Source: Ferrovibrio sp046294345 (GTDB lineage: Bacteria; Pseudomonadota; Alphaproteobacteria; Ferrovibrionales; Ferrovibrionaceae). Taken from it: 64,000 bases of DNA. The notes under the pieces are model-generated. The model ran no database searches, had not been told where the DNA came from, and saw only the letters and a list, made by a program, of their open reading frames with translations. This document shows, one piece after another, positions 45,644 through 57,340 of this stretch; within the stretch, counting starts at the first letter, position 1; each line of letters starts with the position of its first letter. The position numbers were made by a program, and so were the translations under genes. The stretch covers positions 47,530-111,529 of the forward strand of contig JBKBJT010000007.1 of the NCBI GenBank assembly GCA_046294345.1. The letters are read 5' to 3'.

Positions 45644-46405
45644 CTATTGCGCGGTGATACCGCCGTCGATCACGAATTCCGCGCCGGTGACGAATTTCGA
45701 TTCATCCGAGGCGAGATAGAGGATGCAGCTCGCCACGTCGTCGGGTTCGCCCAGCTTGCCCAGCGGCACCTGCGATTCCAGCTTCTGGCGCACCAGGGCC
45801 GGATCGCCGCCGCCATAGATCATGCTCTGCACCATCGGCGTGTCGATGAAGGTGGGATGCACCGAATTGCAGCGGATGTCGTATTTGCGCTTGGCACAAT
45901 GCAGGGCCGTGGTCTTGGCCAGCATGCGCGCCCCGGCCTTCGAGGTGTTGTAGGCCGACATGTTATGCCCGGCGATGATGCCCGAGACCGAGGAGATGAT
46001 CACGATCGAGCCCGGCGCATGCGCCTTCATGCGCGGCAGGCCGTGCTTGATGCCCAGGAAGGGGCCGTGCAGGTTCACGTTATGCACGAAATGCCATTCC
46101 TCGACGCTGATATCCTCCACGCTTTTCAGCACGCCCACGCCGGCGGAATGCACCATCACGTTCAGTTTGCCGAAGGCGGCATCCACCACGTCCAGCGCGG
46201 AAATCCACTGCTGCTCGCTGGTGACATCCAGATTGATGGCAATGGCATTCTTGCCGATCTCGTCGGCCACGGCGCGCGCGCCATCCAGGTTGCGGTCGGC
46301 GATGGCGACCTTGGCGCCTTCCTTCGCCATCATGATGGCGGTGGCTTTGCCTAAGCCTGAGGCTCCGCCGGTGATCAGCGCGACTTTGTTGGCAACGCGG
46401 CCCAT
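45644..46405 (-). CDS. SDR-family oxidoreductase
   Basis: This 253-residue NAD(P)-dependent short-chain dehydrogenase has the glycine motif LITGGASGLGKATA near residue 10. The catalytic Ser is in IVIISSVSG and the Tyr and Lys in MSAYNTSKAG (YxxxK near residue 150). The terminal segment TGAEFVIDGGITAQ is typical. The substrate is not known. It is upstream of the enol-lactonase-like hydrolase on the same strand, which suggests breakdown of a cyclic compound (inference). Confidence 0.9.
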   Translation of the reverse strand: MGRVANKVALITGGASGLGKATAIMMAKEGAKVAIADRNLDGARAVADEIGKNAIAINLDVTSEQQWISALDVVDAAFGKLNVMVHSAGVGVLKSVEDISVEEWHFVHNVNLHGPFLGIKHGLPRMKAHAPGSIVIISSVSGIIAGHNMSAYNTSKAGARMLAKTTALHCAKRKYDIRCNSVHPTFIDTPMVQSMIYGGGDPALVRQKLESQVPLGKLGEPDDVASCILYLASDESKFVTGAEFVIDGGITAQ

Positions 46406-46484
46406 GATGTCCTCCCGTGATTATGGGGGAAGGATAGCCGGCTTTTCATGGGCGCGGCAAACATGACGCGGCCATGACGCAACG

Positions 46485-47711
46485 TTAATCCGGCTCTTCG
46501 ATCTTGGCCGGCAGGCCGGCGGCGGCCAGAGCCAGCAGCAGGTCTTCCAGATGGGCGCGGTCGCGCGCCTCCACCACGAATTCGATTTCGGTGGCCTTGG
46601 CCGAGGCCAGGGTGAACAGGCGCTGGTGCGCCACCTCCACGATGTTCACGCCGGCCGCGCCGATCACGCCGGCCGCCTTGGCCAGCCGGCCCGGCGCGTC
46701 GTCGCTCATCACGATGATGCGGGCCAGCCGGCCGTCGCGCACCAGCCCGCGCATCAGCACGGAGGCGAGCAGGCGGGTATCGATATTGCCGCCCGACAGC
46801 ACGATGCCCACATGGCGGCCCCTGAAGCGTTCCGGATGGGCGAGCAGGGCGGCCAGTCCCGCCGCGCCGGCGCCCTCGGTGACGGTCTTCTCGATTTCCA
46901 CCAGCGCCACGATGGCGCGTTCGATATCGGCCTCGCGGGCGATCAGCACGTCTTCCACCAGCTTGCGCGCCACCTCGATGGGGGCACGGCCGATATCGCG
47001 CACGGAAATGCCCTCGGCGATCGACACGCCGCCCACATTCACCGGCAGGCCGTGCATCTCCTGGTACATCGCGGTGTAAAGCTCGGATTCCACGCCGAAG
47101 ACGCGCAGGTCGGGCTTCAATGCCTTGGCCGCCACCGCCATGCCGGCGATCAGGCCGCCGCCGCCCACCGGCACGATCAGGTCCTGCAGGGCCGGCGCCT
47201 GTTCCAGCATCTCCAGCGCCAGCGTGCCCTGGCCCGCCATGATGGCGGGATCGTCATAGGGATGCACGAAGACCAGGCCTTCGGCCTCGGCCAGCGCGCG
47301 GGCCTTGGTCGCGGCCTCCACCAGGGTGTCGCCCTCGATCACCACGCGGGCGCCGAAGGCACGCACATGGCGCACCTTCACGAACGGCGTGATGGTTGGC
47401 ATCACGATGGTGGCGGGAATGCCCAGACGCCCGGCATGATAGGCCACGCCCTGGGCATGGTTGCCGGCCGACATCGCGATCACGCCGCGTTTGCGCTCAT
47501 CATCCGAGAGCTGCAGCAGCTTGTTCAGCGCGCCGCGCTCCTTGAAGCTGGCGGTGAACTGGTGGTTCTCGAATTTCAGCCAGACCTCGGCGCCGGTCAG
47601 GCTGGAGAGCGTGCGCGAATGCAGGCAGGGCGTCTCGGCCACCGCGCCGCGGATGCGGTCGGCGGCGGCACGCACATCGGCCAGGCCGATCATCGGGGCA
47701 AGCGAGGTCAT
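46485..47711 (-). CDS. ilvA: Threonine ammonia-lyase with ACT domain
   Basis: This 408-residue PLP enzyme dehydrates and deaminates threonine (or serine). The start at 47711 gives MTSLAPMIGLADVRAA, and GGAG lies five bases upstream. The PLP lysine is in FTASFKERGALNKL near residue 55. Other motifs are VIAMSAGNHAQGVAYHA and VPVGGGGLIAGMAVAAK. The C-terminal ACT domain (about residues 325-408) with IIVMSDDAPGRLAKAAGVI is the short TdcB-like kind rather than the long biosynthetic type. Both anabolic and catabolic roles are possible. It is divergent from the DUF2244 gene. Confidence 0.88.
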   Translation of the reverse strand: MTSLAPMIGLADVRAAADRIRGAVAETPCLHSRTLSSLTGAEVWLKFENHQFTASFKERGALNKLLQLSDDERKRGVIAMSAGNHAQGVAYHAGRLGIPATIVMPTITPFVKVRHVRAFGARVVIEGDTLVEAATKARALAEAEGLVFVHPYDDPAIMAGQGTLALEMLEQAPALQDLIVPVGGGGLIAGMAVAAKALKPDLRVFGVESELYTAMYQEMHGLPVNVGGVSIAEGISVRDIGRAPIEVARKLVEDVLIAREADIERAIVALVEIEKTVTEGAGAAGLAALLAHPERFRGRHVGIVLSGGNIDTRLLASVLMRGLVRDGRLARIIVMSDDAPGRLAKAAGVIGAAGVNIVEVAHQRLFTLASAKATEIEFVVEARDRAHLEDLLLALAAAGLPAKIEEPD

Positions 47712-47828
47712 GAACTCCATCCGGCACAACAGATTGATAACAGGACTATAATCGAGCCTGTCGCCCGGGTCACGGGCCGGCTTGATCCGGACTTGGCGGG
47801 GCGGATCGCCCGGTCTAGCTTAAAGGGC

Positions 47829-48338
47829 ATGAACGACGCCCGCCGGATCCCGCCGGTTTTCGAGATCGAGCTGAAGCCCTACCGCTCGCTGGGATCGCGC
47901 GGCTTCACCATCCTGATGGTGTTTTTTGGCCTGGTGAATTTTGCCGCCGGCATCGCCTTCTGGGCCATCGGCGCCTGGCCGGTCTTCGGTTTCTTCGGCC
48001 TGGACGTGCTGCTGCTCTGGCTGGCCTTCCGCTACAGCTATGGCCAGGCCCGGGCGCGCGAGATCATCCGGCTGGACCAGGATGCGCTGGAAGTGCGGCG
48101 TATCGATGCCAGGGGCAACGAAAAGGCCTGGCGGCTGCAGCCCTACTGGCTGCGGGTCGAATGCGATGCTGCGGACGATACGTCGCCGCTGCGGCTGTGG
48201 AGCCATGGCCGTTCGCTGACGCTGGGCGCGTTCTTGAGCCCCGACGAGCGCCGCGTGCTGGCCGATGCCCTGCGCGAGGCTCTGGTGCGCTGGCGTATTC
48301 CGCCCGGCGCCGGCCTGCGCCCGCTCGACAGCATCTGA
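47829..48338 (+). CDS. DUF2244 membrane protein
   Basis: This 169-residue integral membrane protein is of the DUF2244 family. The start at 47829 gives MNDARRIPPVFEIELKPYRSLG, the conserved N-terminal block. Two transmembrane helices follow (about residues 27-47 and 52-70) with the motif GAWPVFGFFGLDVLLLWLAF. The soluble remainder has the conserved WRLQPYWLRVECD and SLTLGAFLSPDER. The function is unknown. It is often near cytochrome oxidase or fatty acid genes in other genomes, which is not the case here. It is convergent with a small monooxygenase-like gene. Confidence 0.85.
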   Translation: MNDARRIPPVFEIELKPYRSLGSRGFTILMVFFGLVNFAAGIAFWAIGAWPVFGFFGLDVLLLWLAFRYSYGQARAREIIRLDQDALEVRRIDARGNEKAWRLQPYWLRVECDAADDTSPLRLWSHGRSLTLGAFLSPDERRVLADALREALVRWRIPPGAGLRPLDSI

Positions 48339-48345
48339 CCTTTAT

Positions 48346-48690
48346 TTACCGGCCGCGGAATTCCTCCGGCGCCTGATCGCGCCGTTCGTCCATGGCGTAA
48401 TCGCGCAGCACATGGGCCACGCGCAGGCGATAGTTCCTGAACACGCCGTCGCGCCCCCTGGCCTGTGCCGTGCGATGATTGTCCTGGTTGCGCCAGGCCT
48501 TCACGGCCTGCTCGTCGCGCCAGAATGACAGCGAGAGCATCTTGCCCGGCTCGGTCAGCGAACTGAACCGCTCCACGCTGATGAAACCGTCCACCTTCGC
48601 CAGATCCGGCCGCAGGCTGGCGGCGATATCCAGGTATTCCGTCCGGCCGTCCTCGCCATCGGGCCAGACTTCAAAAATCACGGCGATCAT
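48346..48690 (-). CDS. Antibiotic biosynthesis monooxygenase (ABM) family protein
   Basis: This 114-residue protein has the ABM fold of ferredoxin-like alpha/beta dimers. The start at 48690 is taken because it opens with MIAVIFEVWPDGEDGRTEYLDIAASLRPDL, which is the family beginning, and the upstream longer frame is Arg/Pro-rich noise. FISVERFSSLTEPGKMLSLSFWRDEQAVKAWR follows, also conserved. Members include small quinol oxidases and heme-related proteins, so the exact role is unclear. It is convergent with the DUF2244 gene. Confidence 0.85.
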   Translation of the reverse strand: MIAVIFEVWPDGEDGRTEYLDIAASLRPDLAKVDGFISVERFSSLTEPGKMLSLSFWRDEQAVKAWRNQDNHRTAQARGRDGVFRNYRLRVAHVLRDYAMDERRDQAPEEFRGR

Positions 48691-48769
48691 GGGGCGTCTC
48701 CTCTGGTGTCGAGGATGCCGTGCCGGGGCGGGAATGTCTTGCGGAAATGCTTCGCCGACGACCGAAGTG

Positions 48770-49582
48770 TTAGCCGGCCAGACCCAGCACATCGGCCATG
48801 CGATACAGGCCCGGCGGTTTGCCATGCACCCACTGGGCGGCGCGCAGGGCGCCGCGGGTGAAGATGCCGCGGTCGGTGGCCTTGTGGCTCAGTTCGATGC
48901 GCTCGTTATCGGCGGCGAAGATCACGGTATGCTCGCCGGCCACGTTGCCGCCGCGCAGGGCCGCGAAACCGATGGCGCCCTTCCTGCGCGCGCCGGTGAT
49001 ACCGTCGCGGCCACGCTCGGCATTCTTGTCCAGCGGAATGCCGCGGCCGAGGGCCGCCATCTCGCCCAGCAGGATGGCGGTGCCGCTCGGCGCGTCCACC
49101 TTCATGCGGTGATGCATCTCCACGATCTCGATATCCCAGTCTTCGCCCAGCGAGGCCGCGATCTGGCGGGTCAGGCCGGCCAGTAGATTCACCCCTAAGC
49201 TCATGTTGTAGCCCTGCACGATGGCGCAGTGATGGGCGGCCTTGTCCAGCGCCTCGAAATGCTGCGGCTCCAGCCCGGTGGTGCCGACCACATAGGCGGT
49301 CTTGCCCTGAGCGGCCAAGGCCGCATGGCGGGGCAGGGCGGCCGGCACGGTGAAATCCAGCACCACGTCCACATTGCCGAACATCTGCGCGGCATCGTCG
49401 ATGATCTTCACGCCGGTCGGTCCGATGTCGGCCAACTCGCCGGGATCCTTGCCCAGGGCGGGCGAGCCCGCCAGCTCGGTGCCGCCGGCCAGCACGCAGC
49501 CCTTGGTCTGCGCCACCTCGCGCACCAGCGTCTGGCCCATGCGGCCGGCGATGCCGACGATACCGATGCGGATGGCAGACAT
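48770..49582 (-). CDS. dapB: 4-hydroxy-tetrahydrodipicolinate reductase
   Basis: This 270-residue enzyme reduces the dapA product in lysine and diaminopimelate synthesis. The NAD(P)-binding motif IGIVGIAGRMGQTLVREV is near residue 8. DVVLDFTVPAALPRHA and VVGTTGLEP follow. The catalytic block is EIVEMHHRMKVDAPSGTAILL near 155-175, and RGGNVAGEHTVIFA is conserved. The start at 49582 is preferred to a longer frame because it gives the short MSAIRIGIVGIAG. Its gene lies near dnaJ, as in many alphaproteobacteria. Confidence 0.95.
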   Translation of the reverse strand: MSAIRIGIVGIAGRMGQTLVREVAQTKGCVLAGGTELAGSPALGKDPGELADIGPTGVKIIDDAAQMFGNVDVVLDFTVPAALPRHAALAAQGKTAYVVGTTGLEPQHFEALDKAAHHCAIVQGYNMSLGVNLLAGLTRQIAASLGEDWDIEIVEMHHRMKVDAPSGTAILLGEMAALGRGIPLDKNAERGRDGITGARRKGAIGFAALRGGNVAGEHTVIFAADNERIELSHKATDRGIFTRGALRAAQWVHGKPPGLYRMADVLGLAG

Positions 49583-49676
49583 GTCTTCCCTCGTGGACTG
49601 CTGATCGAAACCGGACGGCAGTCTAGCAGGCACGCGCAGGCCGCGCCACGCGGCGGGCCAAAGGTCGGGGCAGGGA

Positions 49677-50681
49677 TCAGGCGGTCAGGCCGCGCCGTGC
49701 AGTCTGCCGCCAGGCCGCCGGCGGCAGACCATAGGCGCGCGCGAAGGCGCGGCTGAAGGCCGCTTCGGTGCCGTAACCAGCGTCATATGCCACGGCGGCC
49801 ACCGGCTTGCTGGTGGTACTCAGGGCCACGCAGGCCTGGCACAGCCGCCAGTCGCGCACATAGCGCATCGGCGAGGTTTGCAGCATGGCCTCGAAGCGTT
49901 CGGCCAGGCTGCTGCGCGACAGGCCGCATATGCCGGCCAGCGCCGGCACAGTCCAGTCGCGCAACGGGTCTTCATGGATCAGCGCCAGGCAGCGGCTGAG
50001 CGCCGGATCGGCCAGGGCAGCCAGCCAGCCGGTGGTGCCGGGCGGCGCCGCGACGATTTCGTGCCGCAGCAATTCGATGAACAGGATCTCGGTCAGGCGC
50101 TCCAGCATCGAGTTGCTGCCGCTGCTCGGATGATCGGCCTCGGCAATGATCTGGCGGATGGTGACGCGCAGCCAGTCGGTATCGCCGGCTGTTGCGGTGC
50201 GCGCATGCAGCAGTTCGGGCATCGCCTTGCGCAGCGGCTGGAAATTCATCGCTTCGCATTGCAGGTATCCGCACAGCATGCGCAGTCGTGTTTCGCCATT
50301 GCCATCGCCGTAGCGCAGCACTGGCATCGCATGCCAGGGCTTGGGCGGCAGGTCCTGCACCGGCGCGACCCGTCGCCCGCCGCGTCCGGCACCGAGCTGG
50401 TGTCCGCTGCAGAAGGGGAAGGCGACCACGTCGCCGGCTTCCAGCACGATCTCGCGGCCGCCCAGCCGCATCCAGCACCGACCCTCGGCCACGATATGGA
50501 AGGGAATGATCGTGACGGTTCCGCCGCCCAGGCTGGCCATGGCCGGGGCATCGTCGGTTTCCCAGTCGCCGGCCGGCATGAAGCAGAATTGCAGCGAGCC
50601 CGACAGGCGGATGCAGCGCAGCACATCCGACAGCACATCTCGCATGGCCGCGTCACGGGCGGCGGCATCCCGCGCGGCCAT
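49677..50681 (-). CDS. AraC-family regulator with cupin sensor domain
   Basis: This protein of about 334 residues has a cupin N-terminal domain (Cupin_6 type) and a C-terminal AraC helix-turn-helix. The cupin region includes IIPFHIVAEGRCWMRLGGREIVLEAGDVVAFPFCSGHQLG, which may carry metal or ligand contacts. The DNA-binding part starts near GWLAALADPALSRCLALIHEDP. Its first helix-turn-helix is WTVPALAGICGLSRSSLAERFE and the second KPVAAVAYDAGYGTEAAFSRAFARAYGLPPAAWR. The start at 50681 is uncertain, since ATG codons at 50681 and 50645 are both possible. It is divergent from the DsrE-like gene. Confidence 0.85.
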   Translation of the reverse strand: MAARDAAARDAAMRDVLSDVLRCIRLSGSLQFCFMPAGDWETDDAPAMASLGGGTVTIIPFHIVAEGRCWMRLGGREIVLEAGDVVAFPFCSGHQLGAGRGGRRVAPVQDLPPKPWHAMPVLRYGDGNGETRLRMLCGYLQCEAMNFQPLRKAMPELLHARTATAGDTDWLRVTIRQIIAEADHPSSGSNSMLERLTEILFIELLRHEIVAAPPGTTGWLAALADPALSRCLALIHEDPLRDWTVPALAGICGLSRSSLAERFEAMLQTSPMRYVRDWRLCQACVALSTTSKPVAAVAYDAGYGTEAAFSRAFARAYGLPPAAWRQTARRGLTA

Positions 50682-50790
50682 GCGATTCGGATTTTCGGTC
50701 AAATCTTTCGGCGATCCGGCCAAAGACGTTTCTCCGGCTGCCCTGTAATGGGGGCGGCGCAAACGCTAGCCACACAGGGAGAATACTACA

Positions 50791-51159
50791 ATGGCAGCCG
50801 GTACTGACAAGCTTGTGATCCTGGTGACCCGGGGCATCGATTCCGAGTTATCCTCGGTCGCTTTCACAATCGCCAACGGTGGTTTGACCGCGGGCCTGAA
50901 GGTTTCCATGTTCCTGACCAGCACGGCCATCGATCTGGTGCGCAAAAACGGCCAGGCCATGACGCATGTGCAGCCGCTGGAACCGCTGGCGGCCATGATC
51001 GCCGATTTCCAGAAGCGCGGCGGCGTGATCTGGGCCTGCCCGCCCTGCGTCAAGTCACGCGGTTATGAGCAGAAGGATCTGCTGGACGGCGTGATCATCC
51101 AGGGCGCTTCGGCCATGCATGCCGAGATCAAGGCCGGCGCGGCGACGTTGTCGTTCTGA
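50791..51159 (+). CDS. DsrE-family protein with CPPC motif
   Basis: This 122-residue protein has the DsrE/DsrF-like fold (Rossmann-like), whose members act in sulfur relay or are of unknown function. It begins LVILVTRGIDSELSSVAFTIANGGLTAGLKVSMFLT and carries WACPPCVKSRGYEQKDLLDG, with a Cys-Pro-Pro-Cys motif near residue 80 that could be redox-active. AGGGAG lies upstream of the ATG. It is divergent from an AraC regulator, which may control it (inference). A strong terminator follows and separates it from dnaJ. Confidence 0.85.
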   Translation: MAAGTDKLVILVTRGIDSELSSVAFTIANGGLTAGLKVSMFLTSTAIDLVRKNGQAMTHVQPLEPLAAMIADFQKRGGVIWACPPCVKSRGYEQKDLLDGVIIQGASAMHAEIKAGAATLSF

Positions 51160-51171
51160 TATCTGAGCACC

Positions 51172-51201
51172 AAAGGCGCAGGCTCTGCCTGCGCCTTTTT
51201 T
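51172..51201 (+). terminator. Terminator between dsrE-like gene and dnaJ
   Basis: AAAGGCGCAGGC (51172-51183) pairs with GCCTGCGCCTTT (51187-51198) over 12 bp with a 3-nt loop and a T-run follows. dnaJ ends right after it on the other strand, so it may also stop dnaJ transcription. Confidence 0.92.
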
Positions 51202-52355
51202 CACTCGGCTTTGCCGCCGAGCATCTCCTTCACCTTGGCGAAGAAACCCGAGCTTTCCGGGCTGGTTTCCTCGCCGCCCAGTTCGGCGAATTCCTCCAGC
51301 AGCTCGCGCTGGCGCTTGCTCAGCTTCACCGGCGTCTCGACCATCACCTGGATGTAGAGATCGCCATGGCCCGAGCCGAAGCCCGATTGCTGCAGCGAGG
51401 GCATGCCCTTGCCGCGCAGGCGGAACTGCTTGCCGGTCTGGGTGCCTTCGGGAATCGTGATGCGTGCCTTGCCGCCGTCCAGCGTCGGCACTTCCACTGC
51501 GCCGCCCAGCGCTGCCGTCGTCATCGAGACCGGCACGCGGCATTGCAGATTCTGGCCCTCGCGGCGGAACAGCCGGTGCGGCTGCACACTCAGGAAAACA
51601 TAGAGGTCGCCGGCGGCGCCGCCACGGATGCCGGCCTCGCCTTCACCGGCCAGGCGGATGCGGTTGCCTTCATCCACGCCGGGCGGAATATCGACCTGCA
51701 GGGTCTTTTCCTTGTGCACGCGGCCGGCGCCGCCGCAGACCTTGCAGGGTTTCTCGATCACCCGGCCCGCCCCGCCGCAGGTGGGGCAGGTGCGTTCGAT
51801 GGTGAAGAAGCCTTGCTGTGCGCGCACCTTGCCATGGCCTTTGCAGGTCGGGCAGGCGATCGGCTGCGCGCCGGCCTCGGCGCCCGAGCCATCGCAGGAT
51901 TCGCAGGCGACCGATGTGGGCACGCGGATCGTCGCGGCCTTGCCGCGATAGCAGTCTTCCAGCGTGATCTCGAGATTGTAGCGCAGGTCGGAACCGCGAT
52001 TGGCGCTGCCGCGCGCGCCGCCGCGGCCGCCGCCCATGAATTCGCCGAACAGGTCGTCGAAGATATCGGAGAACGAGGTGAAGTCGAAACCCTGGCCGCC
52101 CGGGCCGCCGCGTCCGCCCATGCCGCCCTCAAAGGCGGCATGGCCATACTGGTCGTAGGCCGCGCGCTTCTGCTCGTCCTTCAGGACGTCATAGGCCTCG
52201 TTGATTTCCTTGAACTTCTGCTCGGCATCCTTGTCGTCCGGATTGCGGTCCGGATGATGCTGCATCGCCAGCTTGCGGAAGGCCTTCTTCAGCTCTTCCG
52301 GCGTGGCGCTGCGCGAGACGCCCAGGATTTCGTAAAAGTCGCGTTTGGCTGCCAT
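51201..52355 (-). CDS. dnaJ: Chaperone protein DnaJ
   Basis: This 384-residue Hsp40 co-chaperone stimulates the DnaK ATPase and delivers substrates. The J domain (residues 1-70) has the essential MQHHPDRNPDDKDAEQK (HPD). A Gly/Phe-rich linker (GGMGGRGGPGGQGFDFTSF) follows. Four zinc CxxCxGxG-type repeats are seen near residues 145-215 (CESCDGSGAEAG, CPTCKGHG, CPTCGGAG, CKVCGGAG). The C-terminal substrate domains complete the protein. It starts 95 bp after dnaK on the same strand, with a hairpin between them. Confidence 0.97.
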   Translation of the reverse strand: MAAKRDFYEILGVSRSATPEELKKAFRKLAMQHHPDRNPDDKDAEQKFKEINEAYDVLKDEQKRAAYDQYGHAAFEGGMGGRGGPGGQGFDFTSFSDIFDDLFGEFMGGGRGGARGSANRGSDLRYNLEITLEDCYRGKAATIRVPTSVACESCDGSGAEAGAQPIACPTCKGHGKVRAQQGFFTIERTCPTCGGAGRVIEKPCKVCGGAGRVHKEKTLQVDIPPGVDEGNRIRLAGEGEAGIRGGAAGDLYVFLSVQPHRLFRREGQNLQCRVPVSMTTAALGGAVEVPTLDGGKARITIPEGTQTGKQFRLRGKGMPSLQQSGFGSGHGDLYIQVMVETPVKLSKRQRELLEEFAELGGEETSPESSGFFAKVKEMLGGKAE

Positions 52356-52410
52356 CGCAAAAGCTTTCTGGTCTCCAGCACCCGTCCCTCAGCGATGGGG
52401 CGGACGCGAA

Positions 52411-52433
52411 ACCGGGCGCCGCTGGCGCCCGGT
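52411..52433 (-). terminator. Hairpin between dnaK and dnaJ, possible attenuator
   Basis: ACCGGGCGCC and GGCGCCCGGT form a 10-bp stem with a 3-nt loop. On the minus strand it is followed by TTCGC rather than a U-run. It may partly terminate or stabilise the dnaK message. Confidence 0.55.
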
Positions 52434-52450
52434 TCGTCGGCTTTTCCGAC

Positions 52451-54388
<1,938 letters not shown>

Positions 54389-55267
54389 GGTTCACTCCTT
54401 TTGGCGGCGATCCGCGGCGGCCTCAGCATTTAAGCGCCGGGGCGGATCCCTTGGTTTGAGGTCTCGCGGGGTATGTAAGAGGGCGCCCCCGGTCCCGCAA
54501 CAGGTGCGGCGAAAAAATGTCCGATTACCGGCCCGGCCAGAGCCTTGGCCGGTGTGATCCGGCTGGGGCCCGAGTCGCGGGTTATTGCCCGAATCTGCGC
54601 TGGCCGGGGCCCGGCACTGGACAGGCGGCCCGGCCCGGCCACATTGGGGGGATGGAGCCTTCCGCCACCCCTGCATCCTCCCCGGCCGCCTTCGCCCCGC
54701 CCGAGGGGTTCCGGCTGCTGCCCGGTCTGCTGGACGCCGAGGCCCAGCGCCGCATGGCCGCCGCCATCCTGGCCGTGCTGGAGCAGGCCCCGGGCTACCA
54801 CGCCGCCATGCCGAAAACCGGCAGGCCGATGAGCGTGGAAATGAGCAATGCCGGCCGCTTCGGCTGGTATTCCGACCGGGAGCAGGGCTATCGCTACATC
54901 GAGCGGCATCCGGTCACCGACCGGCCCTGGCCGGCCATCCCGGAGCTGGTGCTGGATGTGTGGCGCGCGGTGGCCGGCTATGGCCATGAGCCGGAATGCT
55001 GCCTGATCAATCTCTATCGCGACACGGCGAAAATGGGCCTGCACCAGGATCGCGACGAGGCGGATTTTTCCGCCCCCGTGGTCTCGATCTCGCTGGGCGA
55101 CGAGGCGCTGTTCCGTCTGGGCGGCACCACGCGGCGCGATCCGACGCGCTCCTTCCGGCTGGCTTCTGGCGACGTGCTGGTGCTGGGCGGGGCGGCGCGG
55201 CTGGCCTTCCACGGCATCGACCGGGTGCTGCCCGGCACCAGCCGGCTGATCCCCGGCGGCGGCCGGA

Positions 55268-56506
<1,239 letters not shown>

Positions 56507-56635
56507 CGGTCTTCCCCGCCACTTTACGGGGCCGACTATCGGCGGCGCGTGTTGCCGAATTTTGACAAAACCGGATGATTCGCCGAATTGTCGGGGCGAG
56601 TGATGCGGCTCACAATTCCCCTAAACGGCGAAGAT

Positions 56636-57232
56636 TTACGCCTGGGTGTTGACCGTGTTGCCCGGCTGGATCTCCGGCTGCGGCCCGCCCTTCGACACGC
56701 CCACCATGGCGGCGCGCAAGAGGCGGCCATGCTGCACATAGCCGGCGGCCACCACCTGGATCACCGTGCCGCTGGGCTGCGTCGGATCCTCGATCTCGAA
56801 CATCGCCTGGTGCAGGTTGGGATCGAAACGCTGGCCCTTGGGATCGATGCGCTGGATGCCGTGGCGCTCGAACACGCCGATCAGTTCGCGCTCGGTGGCT
56901 TCCACGCCGGCGATCAGGCCATGCACCGGATCGTTTTCGCCAGTATCCTTGGGGGCATCCTTCGGCGCCGTCTCCAGCGCGCGGCGCAGGTTGTCGGCCA
57001 CGGTCAGGATGTCTTTTGCGAATTTGCCGGCGGCGTATTTCGCCGCGTCTTCCTTCTCGCGCTCCAGCCGCTTGCGCAGGTTCTCGCCCTCGGCGGCGTT
57101 GCGCAGCAGGCGGTCCTTCAGCTCGGCGATCTCGGCCTGTGCCTTCGCAAGGGCATCGGTTTCGCCGGCGGTCTCGGCCTGGGTCTGCTGTTCGGTCGTC
57201 TGTTCAGGGGTCTGGTTGTCGGTCTGGGTCAT
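56636..57232 (-). CDS. grpE: Nucleotide exchange factor GrpE
   Basis: This 198-residue co-chaperone releases ADP from DnaK. A disordered acidic N-terminus (TDNQTPEQTTEQQTQAETAGE) is followed by a long helix (AEIAELKDRLLRNAAEGENLRKRLEREKEDAAKYA) that forms the dimer. The C-terminal beta domain has QRIDPKGQRFDPNLHQAMFEIEDP and VVAAGYVQHGRLLRAAMVGVSKGG, both family signatures. It is 108 bp downstream of hrcA on the same strand. No other gene of this operon follows it. Confidence 0.95.
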   Translation of the reverse strand: MTQTDNQTPEQTTEQQTQAETAGETDALAKAQAEIAELKDRLLRNAAEGENLRKRLEREKEDAAKYAAGKFAKDILTVADNLRRALETAPKDAPKDTGENDPVHGLIAGVEATERELIGVFERHGIQRIDPKGQRFDPNLHQAMFEIEDPTQPSGTVIQVVAAGYVQHGRLLRAAMVGVSKGGPQPEIQPGNTVNTQA

Positions 57233-57340
57233 CGATAATCCTCGTCGAGGCCCTGCATATACGGATGGCCGGCCGGAATTGAAAGGGGGGAGGCGGAAAA
57301 CGGGGCTTTTCGCCGCAGCAGGCCGGCTGTTTGGGCCGGA

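Noticed and set aside
54389..54651. Search for a heat-shock promoter or CIRCE before dnaK
   Set aside because: No convincing CTTG-type -35 with spaced -10 and no TTAGCACTC inverted repeat could be read.
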